Shown piece after piece: positions 42,088 through 50,638 of a stretch of 64,000 nucleotides of DNA. The stretch lies in NCBI GenBank assembly GCA_016721925.1, contig JADKHE010000004.1:124001-188000 (forward strand). The letters are read 5' to 3'. Source of the DNA: Candidatus Skiveiella danica. GTDB taxonomy: Bacteria; Pseudomonadota; Gammaproteobacteria; Burkholderiales; Burkholderiaceae_C. The translations under genes were made by a program, and so were the position numbers. Numbering within the stretch: the stretch's first letter is position 1; each line of letters begins with the position of its first letter. The notes below the pieces were generated by a model. It did not search any database. It saw only the letters and a list, made by a program, of their open reading frames with translations, and was not told the DNA's origin.

Positions 42088-43719
42088 TCAGGCGGGGAAA
42101 CGCTCGCGCAGCTTGAGCTTCCAGAACTTGCCGGTGGAGGTACGCGGCACGGCGTCGATGGTCTCGTAGCGTTCGGGCAGCTGCCATCTGGCAAAGTGTT
42201 TCTGCAGCAGCAGCGCGTTCAGTTCGTCGGGCGTGGCCGTCTGCCCGGGCTTGAAGACCACGCAGGCCAGCGGCCGTTCGCTCCATTTTTCGTCGGGGAT
42301 GGCGATCACGGCGGCCTCAGCCACGGCCGGGTGCGCCATCAGCGCGTTTTCCAGGTCCACGGAGCTGAGCCACTCGCCGCCGGACTTGATGAGGTCCTTG
42401 GTGCGGTCGCTGATCTTGACGAAACCCAGGGCATCCACACTGGCCACGTCGCCGGTGCGCAGCCAGCCGTCGGCGGTGAATTTGTCCTCGGTCACCGGCA
42501 CCTCGTGGTAGCTGCCGGTGATGAAGGGGCCGCGCACCTGCATCTCGCCCACGCTCCTGCCGTCCCAGGGCTGGTCGGTGCCGTCGTCGCCGCGCACGCG
42601 CAGGTCCACCAGCGGCACCGGCACGCCGGCCATGGCGGCGCGGCGGTAGCGTTCATCCATTGATACGTCGCGTAGCTCAGCCTTGGGGTAGGAAACCGTG
42701 CAGACGGGCGAGGTCTCGGTCATGCCCCAGCCCTGAAGGATCCAGATGCCGTGACGGTCGAAGGCGCGGATCAGCGATTCGGGTACGGCCGCGCCGCCCA
42801 CCAGCGAGCGCATGCCGGCCGGCAGCTTCCAGCGGCCGTGGTTCGGCGAGGCCGGGTCCTGCGCCGCGTCATAGGCCTGGATCAGGCTCATCCAGATGGT
42901 GGGCACGCCTAGGGACAAGGTGGGGGGCTCCAGGGTGATGAGGTCGAGCAGGTCGTCCGGGTGCAGGTGCGGGCCAGGGAAGACCAGCTTCACGCCCATC
43001 ATCACTGCGCCGTAGGGCATGCCCCAGCTGTTGGCGTGGAACATGGGCGTGACCGGCAGCACCACGTCGGTGCCGCGCAGGCCCCAGAAATCTCCCAGGC
43101 TGGCCACCAGCGTGTGCAGGATGGTGGAGCGGTGCGAATACGCCACGCCCTTGGGCCGGCCGGTGGTGCCCGAGGTGTAGCACAGGGCGACGGGGTCGTC
43201 TTCGTCATGGGGCGCATACCGGAAGCCGACCGGGTCGCCCGTGGCGAGCAGGGCCTCGTAGTCGGTGAATTCGGCCGGCACCGGGGCGCCGGAGAAGGGA
43301 AAGACAATGACCTTTTCAAAGGTGTGCAGGTGCGCGAACTGCCGGTACAGCGGCAGTAGCACGTCGTCGATGACCAGGAAGCGATCCTTGGCGTCGGCGG
43401 CGATCCAGCCGATTTCATCCGGCGACAGCCGCAGGTTCAGCGTGTGCATCACCCCGCCGGCGGCCGGGATGCCGAAATAACACTCCAGGTGCGCATGGTG
43501 GTTCCAGCACAGGGTGGCCACGCGATCGCCCTTTTGCAGCCCCAAGCCTTGCAGCGCCGACGCCAGGGCGCGGGTGCGGCGGTAATACGCGCCGAAGGTG
43601 TGGCGTACCAGGGACTTGTCAGGCCGCCGCGAGACGATTTCAGTGGCAGGAAACAGGGTGCCGGCGCGCTCAAGCAGGTGGTTGAGCGACAGGGGTACGT
43701 TCATCATGGTGCTTTTCAC
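42088..43719 (-). CDS. long-chain fatty-acid-CoA ligase (ANL superfamily)
   Basis: The 543-residue protein has the AMP-binding P-loop LCYTSGTTGRPKGVAYSHRS, WGMTETSPV, WLRTGDVASVD and the C-terminal catalytic Lys region RTSTGKFWKLKLRE. It forms acyl-CoA through an acyl-adenylate. Substrate chain length cannot be told from sequence. The GTG at 43719 is preferred (GGAG seven bases upstream); ATGs at 43707 and 43704 are alternatives. It diverges from the 194-residue gene across 78 bp and is followed by repeat copy D. Confidence 0.92.
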   Translation of the reverse strand: MKSTMMNVPLSLNHLLERAGTLFPATEIVSRRPDKSLVRHTFGAYYRRTRALASALQGLGLQKGDRVATLCWNHHAHLECYFGIPAAGGVMHTLNLRLSPDEIGWIAADAKDRFLVIDDVLLPLYRQFAHLHTFEKVIVFPFSGAPVPAEFTDYEALLATGDPVGFRYAPHDEDDPVALCYTSGTTGRPKGVAYSHRSTILHTLVASLGDFWGLRGTDVVLPVTPMFHANSWGMPYGAVMMGVKLVFPGPHLHPDDLLDLITLEPPTLSLGVPTIWMSLIQAYDAAQDPASPNHGRWKLPAGMRSLVGGAAVPESLIRAFDRHGIWILQGWGMTETSPVCTVSYPKAELRDVSMDERYRRAAMAGVPVPLVDLRVRGDDGTDQPWDGRSVGEMQVRGPFITGSYHEVPVTEDKFTADGWLRTGDVASVDALGFVKISDRTKDLIKSGGEWLSSVDLENALMAHPAVAEAAVIAIPDEKWSERPLACVVFKPGQTATPDELNALLLQKHFARWQLPERYETIDAVPRTSTGKFWKLKLRERFPA

Positions 43720-43797
43720 GGTGCATCTCCTCGGTTGGCGCGCGGGAAAGTCACTGTAGGGGGACGGCGCAGGCTGGGCAATGCAGAATATCCCTCG

Positions 43798-44382
43798 ATG
43801 GATGACACTTCGTTTGAGATTGCCCAGACCGCGGCGCGCCTGGTGGTGGAGGAAGGCCTGGAATACGGGCCGGCCAAGCGCCGTGCACTCAAGGCGCTGG
43901 GCCTGCCTGCGCGTACTGGCCTGCCGGACAACGACGCGGTGGAAGATGCGGTGCGGGACTACATCGCACTGTTCTGCGCCGATACCCAGCCGGGCGAACT
44001 GGCGGCCTTGCGCCGCCTGGCCGCGGTCTGGATGGCGCGGCTGGCTGACTTTCGGCCCCATCTGGGCGGGGCCGTCTGGCATGGCACGGCGACGCGGTGG
44101 TCGGATATTTACATCCAGTTGTTCTGCGATGACCCCAAATCGGCTGAGATCGCGTTGATCGATCACCAGGTGGACTACGACGTGCGGTCCGTCACTGGAT
44201 TCAATGGCGAGACGGTTGATGCGCTGAGCCTGCACAGCCGCTGCCCGGAACTGGGCGAAAGCGTGGGCGTGCACCTGTTGATCTACGACCATGACGACCT
44301 GCGCGGGGCGCTCAAGCCCGATCGCCGGGGGCGAAAGCCGCGTGGGGACCTGCCGGCGGTGCGGGCCTTGATTGAGGCATGA
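43798..44382 (+). CDS. conserved protein of unknown function (beta-proteobacterial)
   Basis: A 194-residue soluble protein starting MDDTSFEIAQTAARLVVEEG. Segments such as EYGPAKRRALKALGLPAR and DIYIQLFCDDPKSAEIALID are distinctive, but I cannot name a domain. I recall similar proteins in Burkholderiales with unreliable annotations. A short basic tail (KPDRRGRKPRGD) could contact nucleic acid. It is followed by tlpA after 7 bp and is probably co-transcribed with it. Confidence 0.7.
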   Translation: MDDTSFEIAQTAARLVVEEGLEYGPAKRRALKALGLPARTGLPDNDAVEDAVRDYIALFCADTQPGELAALRRLAAVWMARLADFRPHLGGAVWHGTATRWSDIYIQLFCDDPKSAEIALIDHQVDYDVRSVTGFNGETVDALSLHSRCPELGESVGVHLLIYDHDDLRGALKPDRRGRKPRGDLPAVRALIEA

Positions 44383-44389
44383 TCCGGCC

Positions 44390-44968
44390 ATGAATTCGAA
44401 CGCGCAGACCCCGGCCGAATCGTCCGGTGAGCGGGTGGCGAAGCGTCGTCGCCTGATTCTGGCCGGTGCCGGGGCCCTGGCCGCCGTGGGTGGCGCCGGG
44501 TTGGCCTGGTGGCGCCTGCAGCCGCATGCGGCGGCGCCGGGTGCCTTGGCGGAGGTTGGGGGTCTTTGGAGCCGGACGTTCGAGACCCCAGAGGGTGGAC
44601 GTCTGGCGATGGAGTCCTTTCGGGGCAAGCCCCTGTTGATCAATTTCTGGGCCACCTGGTGCCCGCCTTGTGTCGAGGAATTGCCGCTACTTGATCGCTT
44701 TTATCGCGAAAATTCGGGTAAAGGTTTTCAAGTTGTGGGCATCGCGATCGATCAGGCGGCTGCGGTGCGCGCTTTTCTGGCCCGGATGCCGCTGGGATTT
44801 CCGGTTGCACTGGCCGGTGCGGACGGGCTGGAGATGGTCAAATCTCTTGGCAACCTGGCTGGCGGACTGCCGTATTCGGTGGTCCTGGGGTCGGATGGCG
44901 ACCTGCTGCATCGTAAAATGGGCAAGGTTTCAGCATCGGACCTGGCGCAGTGGGCCTTGCTCAAATGA
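44390..44968 (+). CDS. TlpA/ResA-type membrane-anchored thioredoxin
   Basis: This 192-residue protein starts at the ATG at 44390. Residues about 25-47 are a signal anchor (LILAGAGALAAVGGAGLAWW). The thioredoxin-like domain follows, with INFWATWCPPCVEELPLL holding the redox Cys pair WCPPC. It acts in the periplasm as a thiol-disulfide reductant, often in cytochrome c maturation. A region around 44690-44740 is AT-richer than the rest. In relatives an aroQ gene often stands between this gene and accB; none is present here. Confidence 0.9.
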   Translation: MNSNAQTPAESSGERVAKRRRLILAGAGALAAVGGAGLAWWRLQPHAAAPGALAEVGGLWSRTFETPEGGRLAMESFRGKPLLINFWATWCPPCVEELPLLDRFYRENSGKGFQVVGIAIDQAAAVRAFLARMPLGFPVALAGADGLEMVKSLGNLAGGLPYSVVLGSDGDLLHRKMGKVSASDLAQWALLK

Positions 44969-45015
44969 GGCGGGCGGGGTCGCCGATGTCATGTATTCGT
45001 ATGGGGGTTGGCTCG

Positions 45016-45086
45016 GTTTAAGAGAAAAAGACAATAAATAAACCGAAATAAATGAATGATGAGTGAATTTGCGGTAAATTCCGCAA
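45016..45086. promoter_or_regulatory. palindromes in the accB upstream region
   Basis: The 146-bp AT-rich gap before accB has two inverted repeats: GGTTTA/TAAACC (45016-45043) and TTGCGG/CCGCAA (45069-45086, 6-base spacer). They could be operators for the accBC operon. No known factor's site is recognised, and the assignment is by symmetry and position only. Confidence 0.35.
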
Positions 45087-45114
45087 CCTCACGTTGTCCA
45101 ATGCAGGAGACCCC

Positions 45115-45570
45115 ATGGATTTGCGCAAACTCAAGACCCTGATCGACCTCGTGTCCGAGTCCAACGTTTCCGAACTCGAAATCACGGAAGCTGACGGCAA
45201 AGTCCGCATCGTCAAAGGCGGCAGTGCGGCTTTCCAGGCGCCGATGCAAGCGCCCGTCGCACCGGTCATGCCAGTGGCGGCCGTACTGCCAGCGGCGGCC
45301 GCGCCACAGCCGGTGCCCGAGGTGTCCGCGCCCGTGGGCCATGTGGTCAAGTCACCGATGGTGGGAACGTTCTACCGTGCTTCGAGTCCGGGAGCCAAGT
45401 CCTTCGTTGAAATCGGTAGCCAGGTCAAGGAAGGCGAGACCATCTGCATCATCGAAGCCATGAAGATCCTCAACGAGATCGAATCCGACAAGACCGGAAC
45501 GATCACGCAGATCCTGGGTGAAAACGGGCAGGCGGTCGAATATGGCCAGCCCCTGTTCGTGATCGAATAA
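45115..45570 (+). CDS. accB: acetyl-CoA carboxylase biotin carboxyl carrier protein
   Basis: This 151-residue BCCP has an N-terminal oligomerisation segment (LRKLKTLIDLVSESNVSELE), a Pro/Ala-rich linker (about 42-75) and the biotinyl domain with CIIEAMKILNEIESD, where Lys117 carries biotin. It carries CO2 between AccC and AccAD in fatty-acid synthesis. The ATG at 45115 has CAGGAGACCCC upstream. AccC follows 37 bp later. Confidence 0.97.
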   Translation: MDLRKLKTLIDLVSESNVSELEITEADGKVRIVKGGSAAFQAPMQAPVAPVMPVAAVLPAAAAPQPVPEVSAPVGHVVKSPMVGTFYRASSPGAKSFVEIGSQVKEGETICIIEAMKILNEIESDKTGTITQILGENGQAVEYGQPLFVIE

Positions 45571-45607
45571 GCCCGCTGCGCCGGCCCGTCCCATTTCATC
45601 GTCCAGC

Positions 45608-46957
45608 ATGTTCAAGAAAATATTGGTCGCCAACCGCGGGGAAATTGCCCTGCGAATCCAGCGCGCCTGCCGCGAGCTGGGCGTCAAGGCCGTCATGGTC
45701 TATTCCGAAGCGGACCGCGAGGCCAAGTACGTCAAGCTCGCCGAGGAAGCGGTCTGCATCGGGCCGGCGGCCTCGCCACTGAGTTACCTCAACATGCCGG
45801 CCATCATTTCGGCGGCCGAGGTGACCGACGCAGAGGCCATCCACCCTGGCTACGGTTTTCTGAGCGAGAACGCGGATTTCGCCGAACGGGTGGAGAAAAG
45901 CGGCTTCCAGTTCATCGGGCCCACGCCGGAATCGATCCGGATCATGGGCGACAAGGTCGCCGCCAAGCAGGCCATGATCCGGGCCGGCGTACCCTGCGTG
46001 CCCGGCTCGGACGGCGAGTTGCCTGACGACCCGGTGCAGATCCGCCGCATCGCCAAGACGGTCGGCTACCCGGTGATCATCAAGGCGGCTGGCGGCGGCG
46101 GCGGCCGCGGCATGCGCGTGGTGCATACCGAGGCCGCCCTGATCAATGCCGTGCAGATGACCAAGGCCGAAGCCGGGGCGGCGTTTGGCAACCCGGCGGT
46201 CTACATGGAGAAGTTCCTGCAGAACCCGCGCCATATCGAGATCCAGATCCTGGCCGACAAGTACAAGAACGCGGTCTATCTGGGCGAGCGCGACTGCTCC
46301 ATGCAGCGGCGCCACCAGAAGATCATCGAGGAGGCGCCGGCGCCGGGGATTCCACGGCGTCTGATCGAGAGGATCGGAGACCGCTGCGTGGCCGCATGCA
46401 AGAAGATCGGGTACCGGGGCGCCGGCACCTTCGAATTCCTGTACGAGAACGGCGAGTTCTATTTCATCGAGATGAACACCCGCGTGCAGGTGGAGCACCC
46501 GGTGACGGAACTGATCAGCGGGGTGGACATCGTGCGCACGCAGATCATGGTGGCGGCGGGCGAGAAACTGCCGTTCACCCAGCGCCAGGTCCAGTTGCGC
46601 GGCCACGCGATCGAGTGCCGCGTGAATGCCGAGGATCCTTACAAGTTCACACCTTCACCCGGCCGCATCACCATGTGGCATGTGCCGGGCGGGCCGGGTG
46701 TACGGGTTGACTCCCACGTTTACGCCAACTACTTCGTGCCACCCAATTACGACTCGATGATCGGAAAGATCATCGTCCACGGCGATACCCGTGAACAGGC
46801 GCTGGCCCGCATGCAGACGGCGCTCCTGGAGACGGTGGTCGAAGGGATCAGCACGAACATTCCGCTGCATCGGGAACTGATGGTGGATGCGAAGTTCATG
46901 GCTGGCGGCACCAACATCCACTACCTGGAAGAGTGGCTGAGCCACCGCGCCCGATGA
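45608..46957 (+). CDS. accC: acetyl-CoA carboxylase biotin carboxylase subunit
   Basis: This 449-residue ATP-grasp enzyme has FKKILVANRGEIALRI at the start, IKAAGGGGGRGMRVV as glycine loop, ERDCSMQRRHQKIIEEAPAP and FIEMNTRVQVEHPVTE. It carboxylates biotin on AccB. Length is normal. PrmA follows 30 bp downstream on the same strand, giving accB-accC-prmA as in many beta- and gammaproteobacteria. Confidence 0.98.
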   Translation: MFKKILVANRGEIALRIQRACRELGVKAVMVYSEADREAKYVKLAEEAVCIGPAASPLSYLNMPAIISAAEVTDAEAIHPGYGFLSENADFAERVEKSGFQFIGPTPESIRIMGDKVAAKQAMIRAGVPCVPGSDGELPDDPVQIRRIAKTVGYPVIIKAAGGGGGRGMRVVHTEAALINAVQMTKAEAGAAFGNPAVYMEKFLQNPRHIEIQILADKYKNAVYLGERDCSMQRRHQKIIEEAPAPGIPRRLIERIGDRCVAACKKIGYRGAGTFEFLYENGEFYFIEMNTRVQVEHPVTELISGVDIVRTQIMVAAGEKLPFTQRQVQLRGHAIECRVNAEDPYKFTPSPGRITMWHVPGGPGVRVDSHVYANYFVPPNYDSMIGKIIVHGDTREQALARMQTALLETVVEGISTNIPLHRELMVDAKFMAGGTNIHYLEEWLSHRAR

Positions 46958-46987
46958 GCCGACCAGGTGCCGACCGGGGCCGCCGCT

Positions 46988-47869
46988 GTGTTTGAACTCA
47001 GCCTGATGTGCCCGGAGGACCGGGTCGAACTGCTCAGCGAGGCGCTGGAGGCGCTTGATGCCGTGAGTGTGTCGGTCGAAGATGCCGACGCACAGACGCC
47101 GGCCGAGCAGGCACTGTTTGGCGAACCGGGCATGCCGCCGCCGAAGGACGGCTGGCAGCGTTCACGGATTCTGGCGCTGTTTGCAGCCGAAGAAGGCGCG
47201 CGGGAAGCGGCCGACCTGTTGCAGGCCCAGGATTTCTTTGCGGGCTGCGCGCTGCTGGGTGTGTCGCCGCTGCCCGATCAGGACTGGGTGCGTCTGACGC
47301 AGTCACAGTTTGCGCCGGTCGAGATCACGCCCGATTTCTGGATCGTTCCGACCTGGCATGAGGTGCCGGCCCAGGCGCGAAAGACCATCCGGCTGGACCC
47401 CGGCCTGGCTTTTGGTACCGGCACGCACCCGACCACGCGCATGTGTCTGCGCTGGATCGCACAGCAGTCGGGCCCGTTCGGTCGAGTCCTCGATTATGGG
47501 TGTGGCTCTGGAATTCTGGCCATCGGGGCCGCCAAGTTTGGCGCCACGGACATCGACGCGGTCGATATCGATGAAGCCGCCGTCGAGTCCACGCGTCTGA
47601 ACGCTGAAGCGAATGGGGTGAGTGTGAACGCCGGCTTGCCGGAAAAGGCCGGCGGCCTCTACGCAATCGTGCTGGCCAACATCCTCGCGACACCGTTGAA
47701 GGTGCTGGCGCCCTTGTTGTGCGCCCATGTCGCGCAAGGCGGTTCGCTGGTGCTGGCGGGCATTCTGGAACGCCAGGCGGATGAGCTCAAGGCGGCCTAT
47801 TCGCCCTTCCTGGCGCTCGACGTCAGCGACTGTGAAGACGGCTGGATCCTGATGACAGCAACGCGCTGA
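46988..47869 (+). CDS. prmA: ribosomal protein L11 methyltransferase
   Basis: This 293-residue enzyme has the substrate-binding N-terminal domain FELSLMCPEDRVELLSEAL. The SAM domain has FGTGTHPTTRMCLRWI and VLDYGCGSGILAIGAAKFGA. It trimethylates L11, the rplK product. The GTG at 46988 is chosen because family members start at (M/V)FEL. A GTG 21 bp earlier is also possible; neither has a strong Shine-Dalgarno. Confidence 0.95.
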   Translation: MFELSLMCPEDRVELLSEALEALDAVSVSVEDADAQTPAEQALFGEPGMPPPKDGWQRSRILALFAAEEGAREAADLLQAQDFFAGCALLGVSPLPDQDWVRLTQSQFAPVEITPDFWIVPTWHEVPAQARKTIRLDPGLAFGTGTHPTTRMCLRWIAQQSGPFGRVLDYGCGSGILAIGAAKFGATDIDAVDIDEAAVESTRLNAEANGVSVNAGLPEKAGGLYAIVLANILATPLKVLAPLLCAHVAQGGSLVLAGILERQADELKAAYSPFLALDVSDCEDGWILMTATR

Positions 47870-47913
47870 ACGTCCGGTTCGCGGCTGGAGCCAGACCCTA
47901 CAATCTGCTGCTC

Positions 47914-48963
47914 ATGAGCCTGATCACACGCTGCCCTGCCTGCGGGACGATGTTTCGAGTCGTCCCGGATCAGCTCAGGATTTCCGAAGGCTGGGTGCGC
48001 TGTGGGCAGTGTGCCGAAGTGTTCGATGCGGCGCGCAATCTGCAGGTCTTGACGCCGCCGGTGCGCTCAGCCGCTGCTTCACTGAAACCATCCTCCATAC
48101 CCGCGCAGCCGCTGGAGCGGACCGCCCCGCCGCCGGTCGTGCCCATGGCGGAACACACCGAAGGCAATTCGTCCGAATCGGTGGATTCACCGCAGGCAGC
48201 GCCCACTTTCGTTGACGCGGAACCTGCAGATGCCGGGATGCCACAGGAACGACCGGATCAGGGCCTGGTGGCGCATGTGGCCAGCGGCACCTTGCTCGTC
48301 AGCGCGGAAACGCCTGCGGCTCCACCGCTCGAAGACGACGATGCGCTGGAGGCCGTCTTTCGCCCTGGACCTGTGGCGGCGCAGGCGGTCGCTGCCCCGG
48401 CGCGGGCTTCTGCGGTCGAAGACCCAGAGTCGGTGCTGGACGAAGACGTGTCCTTCGTGCGCGAGGCGCGGCGACAGGCGTTCTGGCGCAAGCCTTTGAT
48501 GCGTTTTGTGCTGCTGTTGGCCGCCCTGCTGCTGTTGGGCGGGCTCGCCGCTCAGATCGGTTTGCAGGAGCGCGATCGCCTGGCTTCACTGGAGCCGCGT
48601 CTCAAGCCCTGGCTGGGCATGTTTTGCGAGCTCGCGGGCTGCAAGGTGGACGTTCCCAGGCAGATCGAATCGGTGGTCATCGAGAACTCTTCGTTCATGC
48701 GGATTCGCAGTGACCTGTTTCGGCTCGGGTTCATGATCCGAAACACGGCAGGGGTCGAGGTTGCGACTCCTGCCGTCGAGCTGACACTGACCGACACGCA
48801 GGATCGGCCTGTGTTGCGGCGCGTGTTTCAAGCCGCAGAGCTCGGCTCCAGCGTGGCGCTGGCGCCCAAAGGCGAATGGAGTGCTGTGCTCAACCTTGGC
48901 GTGGCTTCGAGTGGCGACAGCGGCCGCGTTGCGGGCTATCGCCTCCTGGCCTTTTATCCCTGA
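47914..48963 (+). CDS. zinc-ribbon and DUF3426 domain membrane protein
   Basis: This 349-residue protein has an N-terminal MJ0042-type zinc ribbon (RCPACGTMFRVVPDQLRI to RCGQCAEVFD; four Cys in two CxxC pairs). A low-complexity Ala/Pro/Glu linker follows, then one membrane helix (FVLLLAALLLLGGLAAQIGL, about 195-215). The periplasmic DUF3426 domain has YRLLAFYP at the end. Function unknown. It regularly follows prmA in Burkholderiales, as here. Confidence 0.88.
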   Translation: MSLITRCPACGTMFRVVPDQLRISEGWVRCGQCAEVFDAARNLQVLTPPVRSAAASLKPSSIPAQPLERTAPPPVVPMAEHTEGNSSESVDSPQAAPTFVDAEPADAGMPQERPDQGLVAHVASGTLLVSAETPAAPPLEDDDALEAVFRPGPVAAQAVAAPARASAVEDPESVLDEDVSFVREARRQAFWRKPLMRFVLLLAALLLLGGLAAQIGLQERDRLASLEPRLKPWLGMFCELAGCKVDVPRQIESVVIENSSFMRIRSDLFRLGFMIRNTAGVEVATPAVELTLTDTQDRPVLRRVFQAAELGSSVALAPKGEWSAVLNLGVASSGDSGRVAGYRLLAFYP

Positions 48964-49004
48964 TTGTTTGTTTTCATCTTTACCAGCGCCCTTGCGCGAC
49001 GACT

Positions 49005-49898
49005 ATGGCTGCCCTGATTTGTGGATCCCTGGCTTTTGACACCATCATGACCTTCGAGGGCCGGTTTGCCGAACAGATCCTGCCTGACCAGTTGCATATC
49101 CTGAACGTGTCGTTCCTGGTGCCTGGTCTGCGGCGGGACTTTGGCGGTTGCGCGGGCAACATCGCCTACAGCCTCAAGGCGCTGGGAGGGACGCCCCTGC
49201 CGATGGCGACCTTGGGTAACGATGGCGCGGATTACCAAGCTCGCTTGAACCGCCTGGGAATCAGCACCGAGTTTGTTTGCGAAGTCAGTGACAGCTATAC
49301 CGCGCAGGCCTTGATCATGACCGATCGCGACAACAACCAGATCACCGCGTTCCACCCCGGAGCCATGATGCAGGCGCACATCACGGAAGTTCCTGTGCGC
49401 GAGGACATTCGGCTTGGCATCATTTCGCCCGACGGGCGCGACGCGATGCTTCAACATGCCCGCCAATTTCAGGCGGCCGGCATTCCATTCGTATTCGATC
49501 CGGGGCAGGGCCTGCCGATGTTCGATGGCCCGGAACTGTCGGCATTCATCGATCAGGCAACCTGGGTCACGGTCAATGACTATGAAGGGAAGATGCTGTG
49601 TGACCGAACGGGCTTGAGTCTGGCCGATATCTCCCGGCGCGTGCAGGGGCTGGTGGTCACGTTGGGCGCGCAGGGTTGTGACGTGTGGGAAGACGGCGTG
49701 AAGACATGGGTGCCACCCATCGAGCCGGCCGCGGTCGTGGACCCCACCGGCTGCGGGGATGCCTGGCGTGGTGCGCTTCTCTATGGGCTGGAGGCAGGAT
49801 GGACGTTGCCCGCATGCGCGGCTTTGGGCAACCGCATCGGGGCCTTGAAAATTGCGCAGCGCGGGCCGCAGAACTACACCGTCATCCTGAACGATTGA
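49005..49898 (+). CDS. PfkB-family carbohydrate/nucleoside kinase
   Basis: This 297-residue ribokinase-fold protein has ICGSLAFDTIMTFEGRF at the N-terminus, GGCAGNIAYSLKALGG as sugar-binding motif, and DPTGCGDAWRGALLYGLE with the catalytic Asp. Related betaproteobacterial proteins are often called adenosine kinase; ribose, fructose or inosine cannot be excluded. The start is the ATG at 49005; there is no clear Shine-Dalgarno. It ends at the shared terminator before the histone-like gene. Confidence 0.88.
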   Translation: MAALICGSLAFDTIMTFEGRFAEQILPDQLHILNVSFLVPGLRRDFGGCAGNIAYSLKALGGTPLPMATLGNDGADYQARLNRLGISTEFVCEVSDSYTAQALIMTDRDNNQITAFHPGAMMQAHITEVPVREDIRLGIISPDGRDAMLQHARQFQAAGIPFVFDPGQGLPMFDGPELSAFIDQATWVTVNDYEGKMLCDRTGLSLADISRRVQGLVVTLGAQGCDVWEDGVKTWVPPIEPAAVVDPTGCGDAWRGALLYGLEAGWTLPACAALGNRIGALKIAQRGPQNYTVILND

Positions 49899-49923
49899 GC
49901 CAACCAACCCCTGGTCGCCAACG

Positions 49924-49958
49924 AAAAAAACCCGGCGCCTCGCGGCACCGGGTTTTTT
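49924..49958. terminator. bidirectional terminator between the PfkB kinase and histone-like genes
   Basis: AAAAAACCCGG and CCGGGTTTTTT flank a 12-base loop. A-run and T-run on both sides let it act on either strand, ending the kinase message (plus) and the histone-like message (minus). Confidence 0.9.
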
Positions 49959-49971
49959 GAGCCCGTAGAAC

Positions 49972-50454
49972 TCAGGGCTTGCTGGCGGTAGGAAACGGCC
50001 AGGCCGCTTGCGGGTTCAGCTTGGTCTGCGCCGGCGCTGCAGCCGGGGCAGGGGCAGCGGGTGCTTTCGCGGCTTTCTTCGCAGCCGGCTTCTTGGCTGC
50101 TTTCTTGGCGGCGGGCTTGGCTGCTGCAGGCTTTGCAGCGGCTGCGGCCTTCTTGGCCGGTGCAGCCTTCTTGGCCGGTGCAGCCTTCTTGGCCGGTGCA
50201 GCCTTCTTGGCCGGTGCAGCCTTCTTGGCCGGTGCAGCCTTCTTGGCCGGTGCAGCCTTCTTGGCCGGTGCAGCCTTCTTGGCCGGTGCAGCCTTCTTGG
50301 CCGGTGCAGCCTTCTTGGCCGGTGCAGCCTTCTTGGCCGGTGCAGCCTTCTTGGCCGGTGCAGCCTTCTTGGCCGGTGCAGCCTTCTTGGCCGGTGCAGC
50401 CTTCTTGGCCGGTGCGGCCTTCTTGGCCGGTGCGGCCTTCTTCGCAGTTGCCAT
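49972..50454 (-). CDS. histone-H1-like Lys/Ala/Pro repeat protein
   Basis: This 160-residue, very basic protein has MATA followed by 16 tandem KKAAPA hexapeptides (residues 5-100). A more irregular Lys/Ala/Pro stretch with KPAAKKAAKKPAAKKAAKAP follows, then a short non-repetitive tail (QAAWPFPTASKP). It resembles bacterial H1-like proteins such as AlgP or HctB, thought to bind DNA by charge and affect nucleoid structure or transcription. The ATG at 50454 follows AAGGAGAAAATC. The repeat number probably varies between strains. Confidence 0.9.
   Translation of the reverse strand: MATAKKAAPAKKAAPAKKAAPAKKAAPAKKAAPAKKAAPAKKAAPAKKAAPAKKAAPAKKAAPAKKAAPAKKAAPAKKAAPAKKAAPAKKAAPAKKAAPAKKAAAAAKPAAAKPAAKKAAKKPAAKKAAKAPAAPAPAAAPAQTKLNPQAAWPFPTASKP
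50155..50442 (-). repeat. 16-copy, 18-bp tandem repeat coding for KKAAPA
   Basis: Sixteen head-to-tail copies of an 18-bp unit (minus strand AAGAAGGCTGCACCGGCC). Fourteen are identical; the two nearest the gene start use GCG instead of GCT at the same Ala codon. The DNA identity points to recent expansion by slippage or recombination. Since 18 is a multiple of three, copy changes keep the frame. Confidence 0.95.
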
Positions 50455-50527
50455 GATTTTCTCCTTTATCAAATTGACAGATCAACGCGGAAAACCACTT
50501 CGGGCCCCATCGGGCCGCACAAAGCGA

Positions 50528-50561
50528 TTCATGGTGTTGGGCCATTGCCCAGCACCATGAA
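50528..50561. other. strong hairpin between the histone-like gene and nrdB
   Basis: TTCATGGTG pairs with CACCATGAA, with an inner TGGGC/GCCCA stem, in the 184-bp gap. No T tract follows on either strand, so it is not a standard terminator. It could be an RNA 3'-end stabiliser of nrdB or a 5' element of the histone-like mRNA. Confidence 0.5.
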
Positions 50562-50638
50562 CAGGGGAACACGAAGACCGTCCACGCTCTTCGGCGTGAT
50601 AGGGCTTTCGTGCGATTCTTGAAACCATATTCAGATCA

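Noticed and set aside
46967..46987. An earlier GTG start for prmA
   Set aside because: It would add seven residues not seen in typical PrmA N-termini and has no better Shine-Dalgarno.
50155..50442. CRISPR-like regular repeats
   Set aside because: The units are head-to-tail with no spacers and lie inside a coding gene.
49874..50572. Other open frames through the histone-like repeat (GCTGQE-type, AGAAFL-type and PSWPVQ-type)
   Set aside because: An 18-bp repeat without stops opens all six frames. Only the KKAAPA frame has a Shine-Dalgarno and matches a known protein type.
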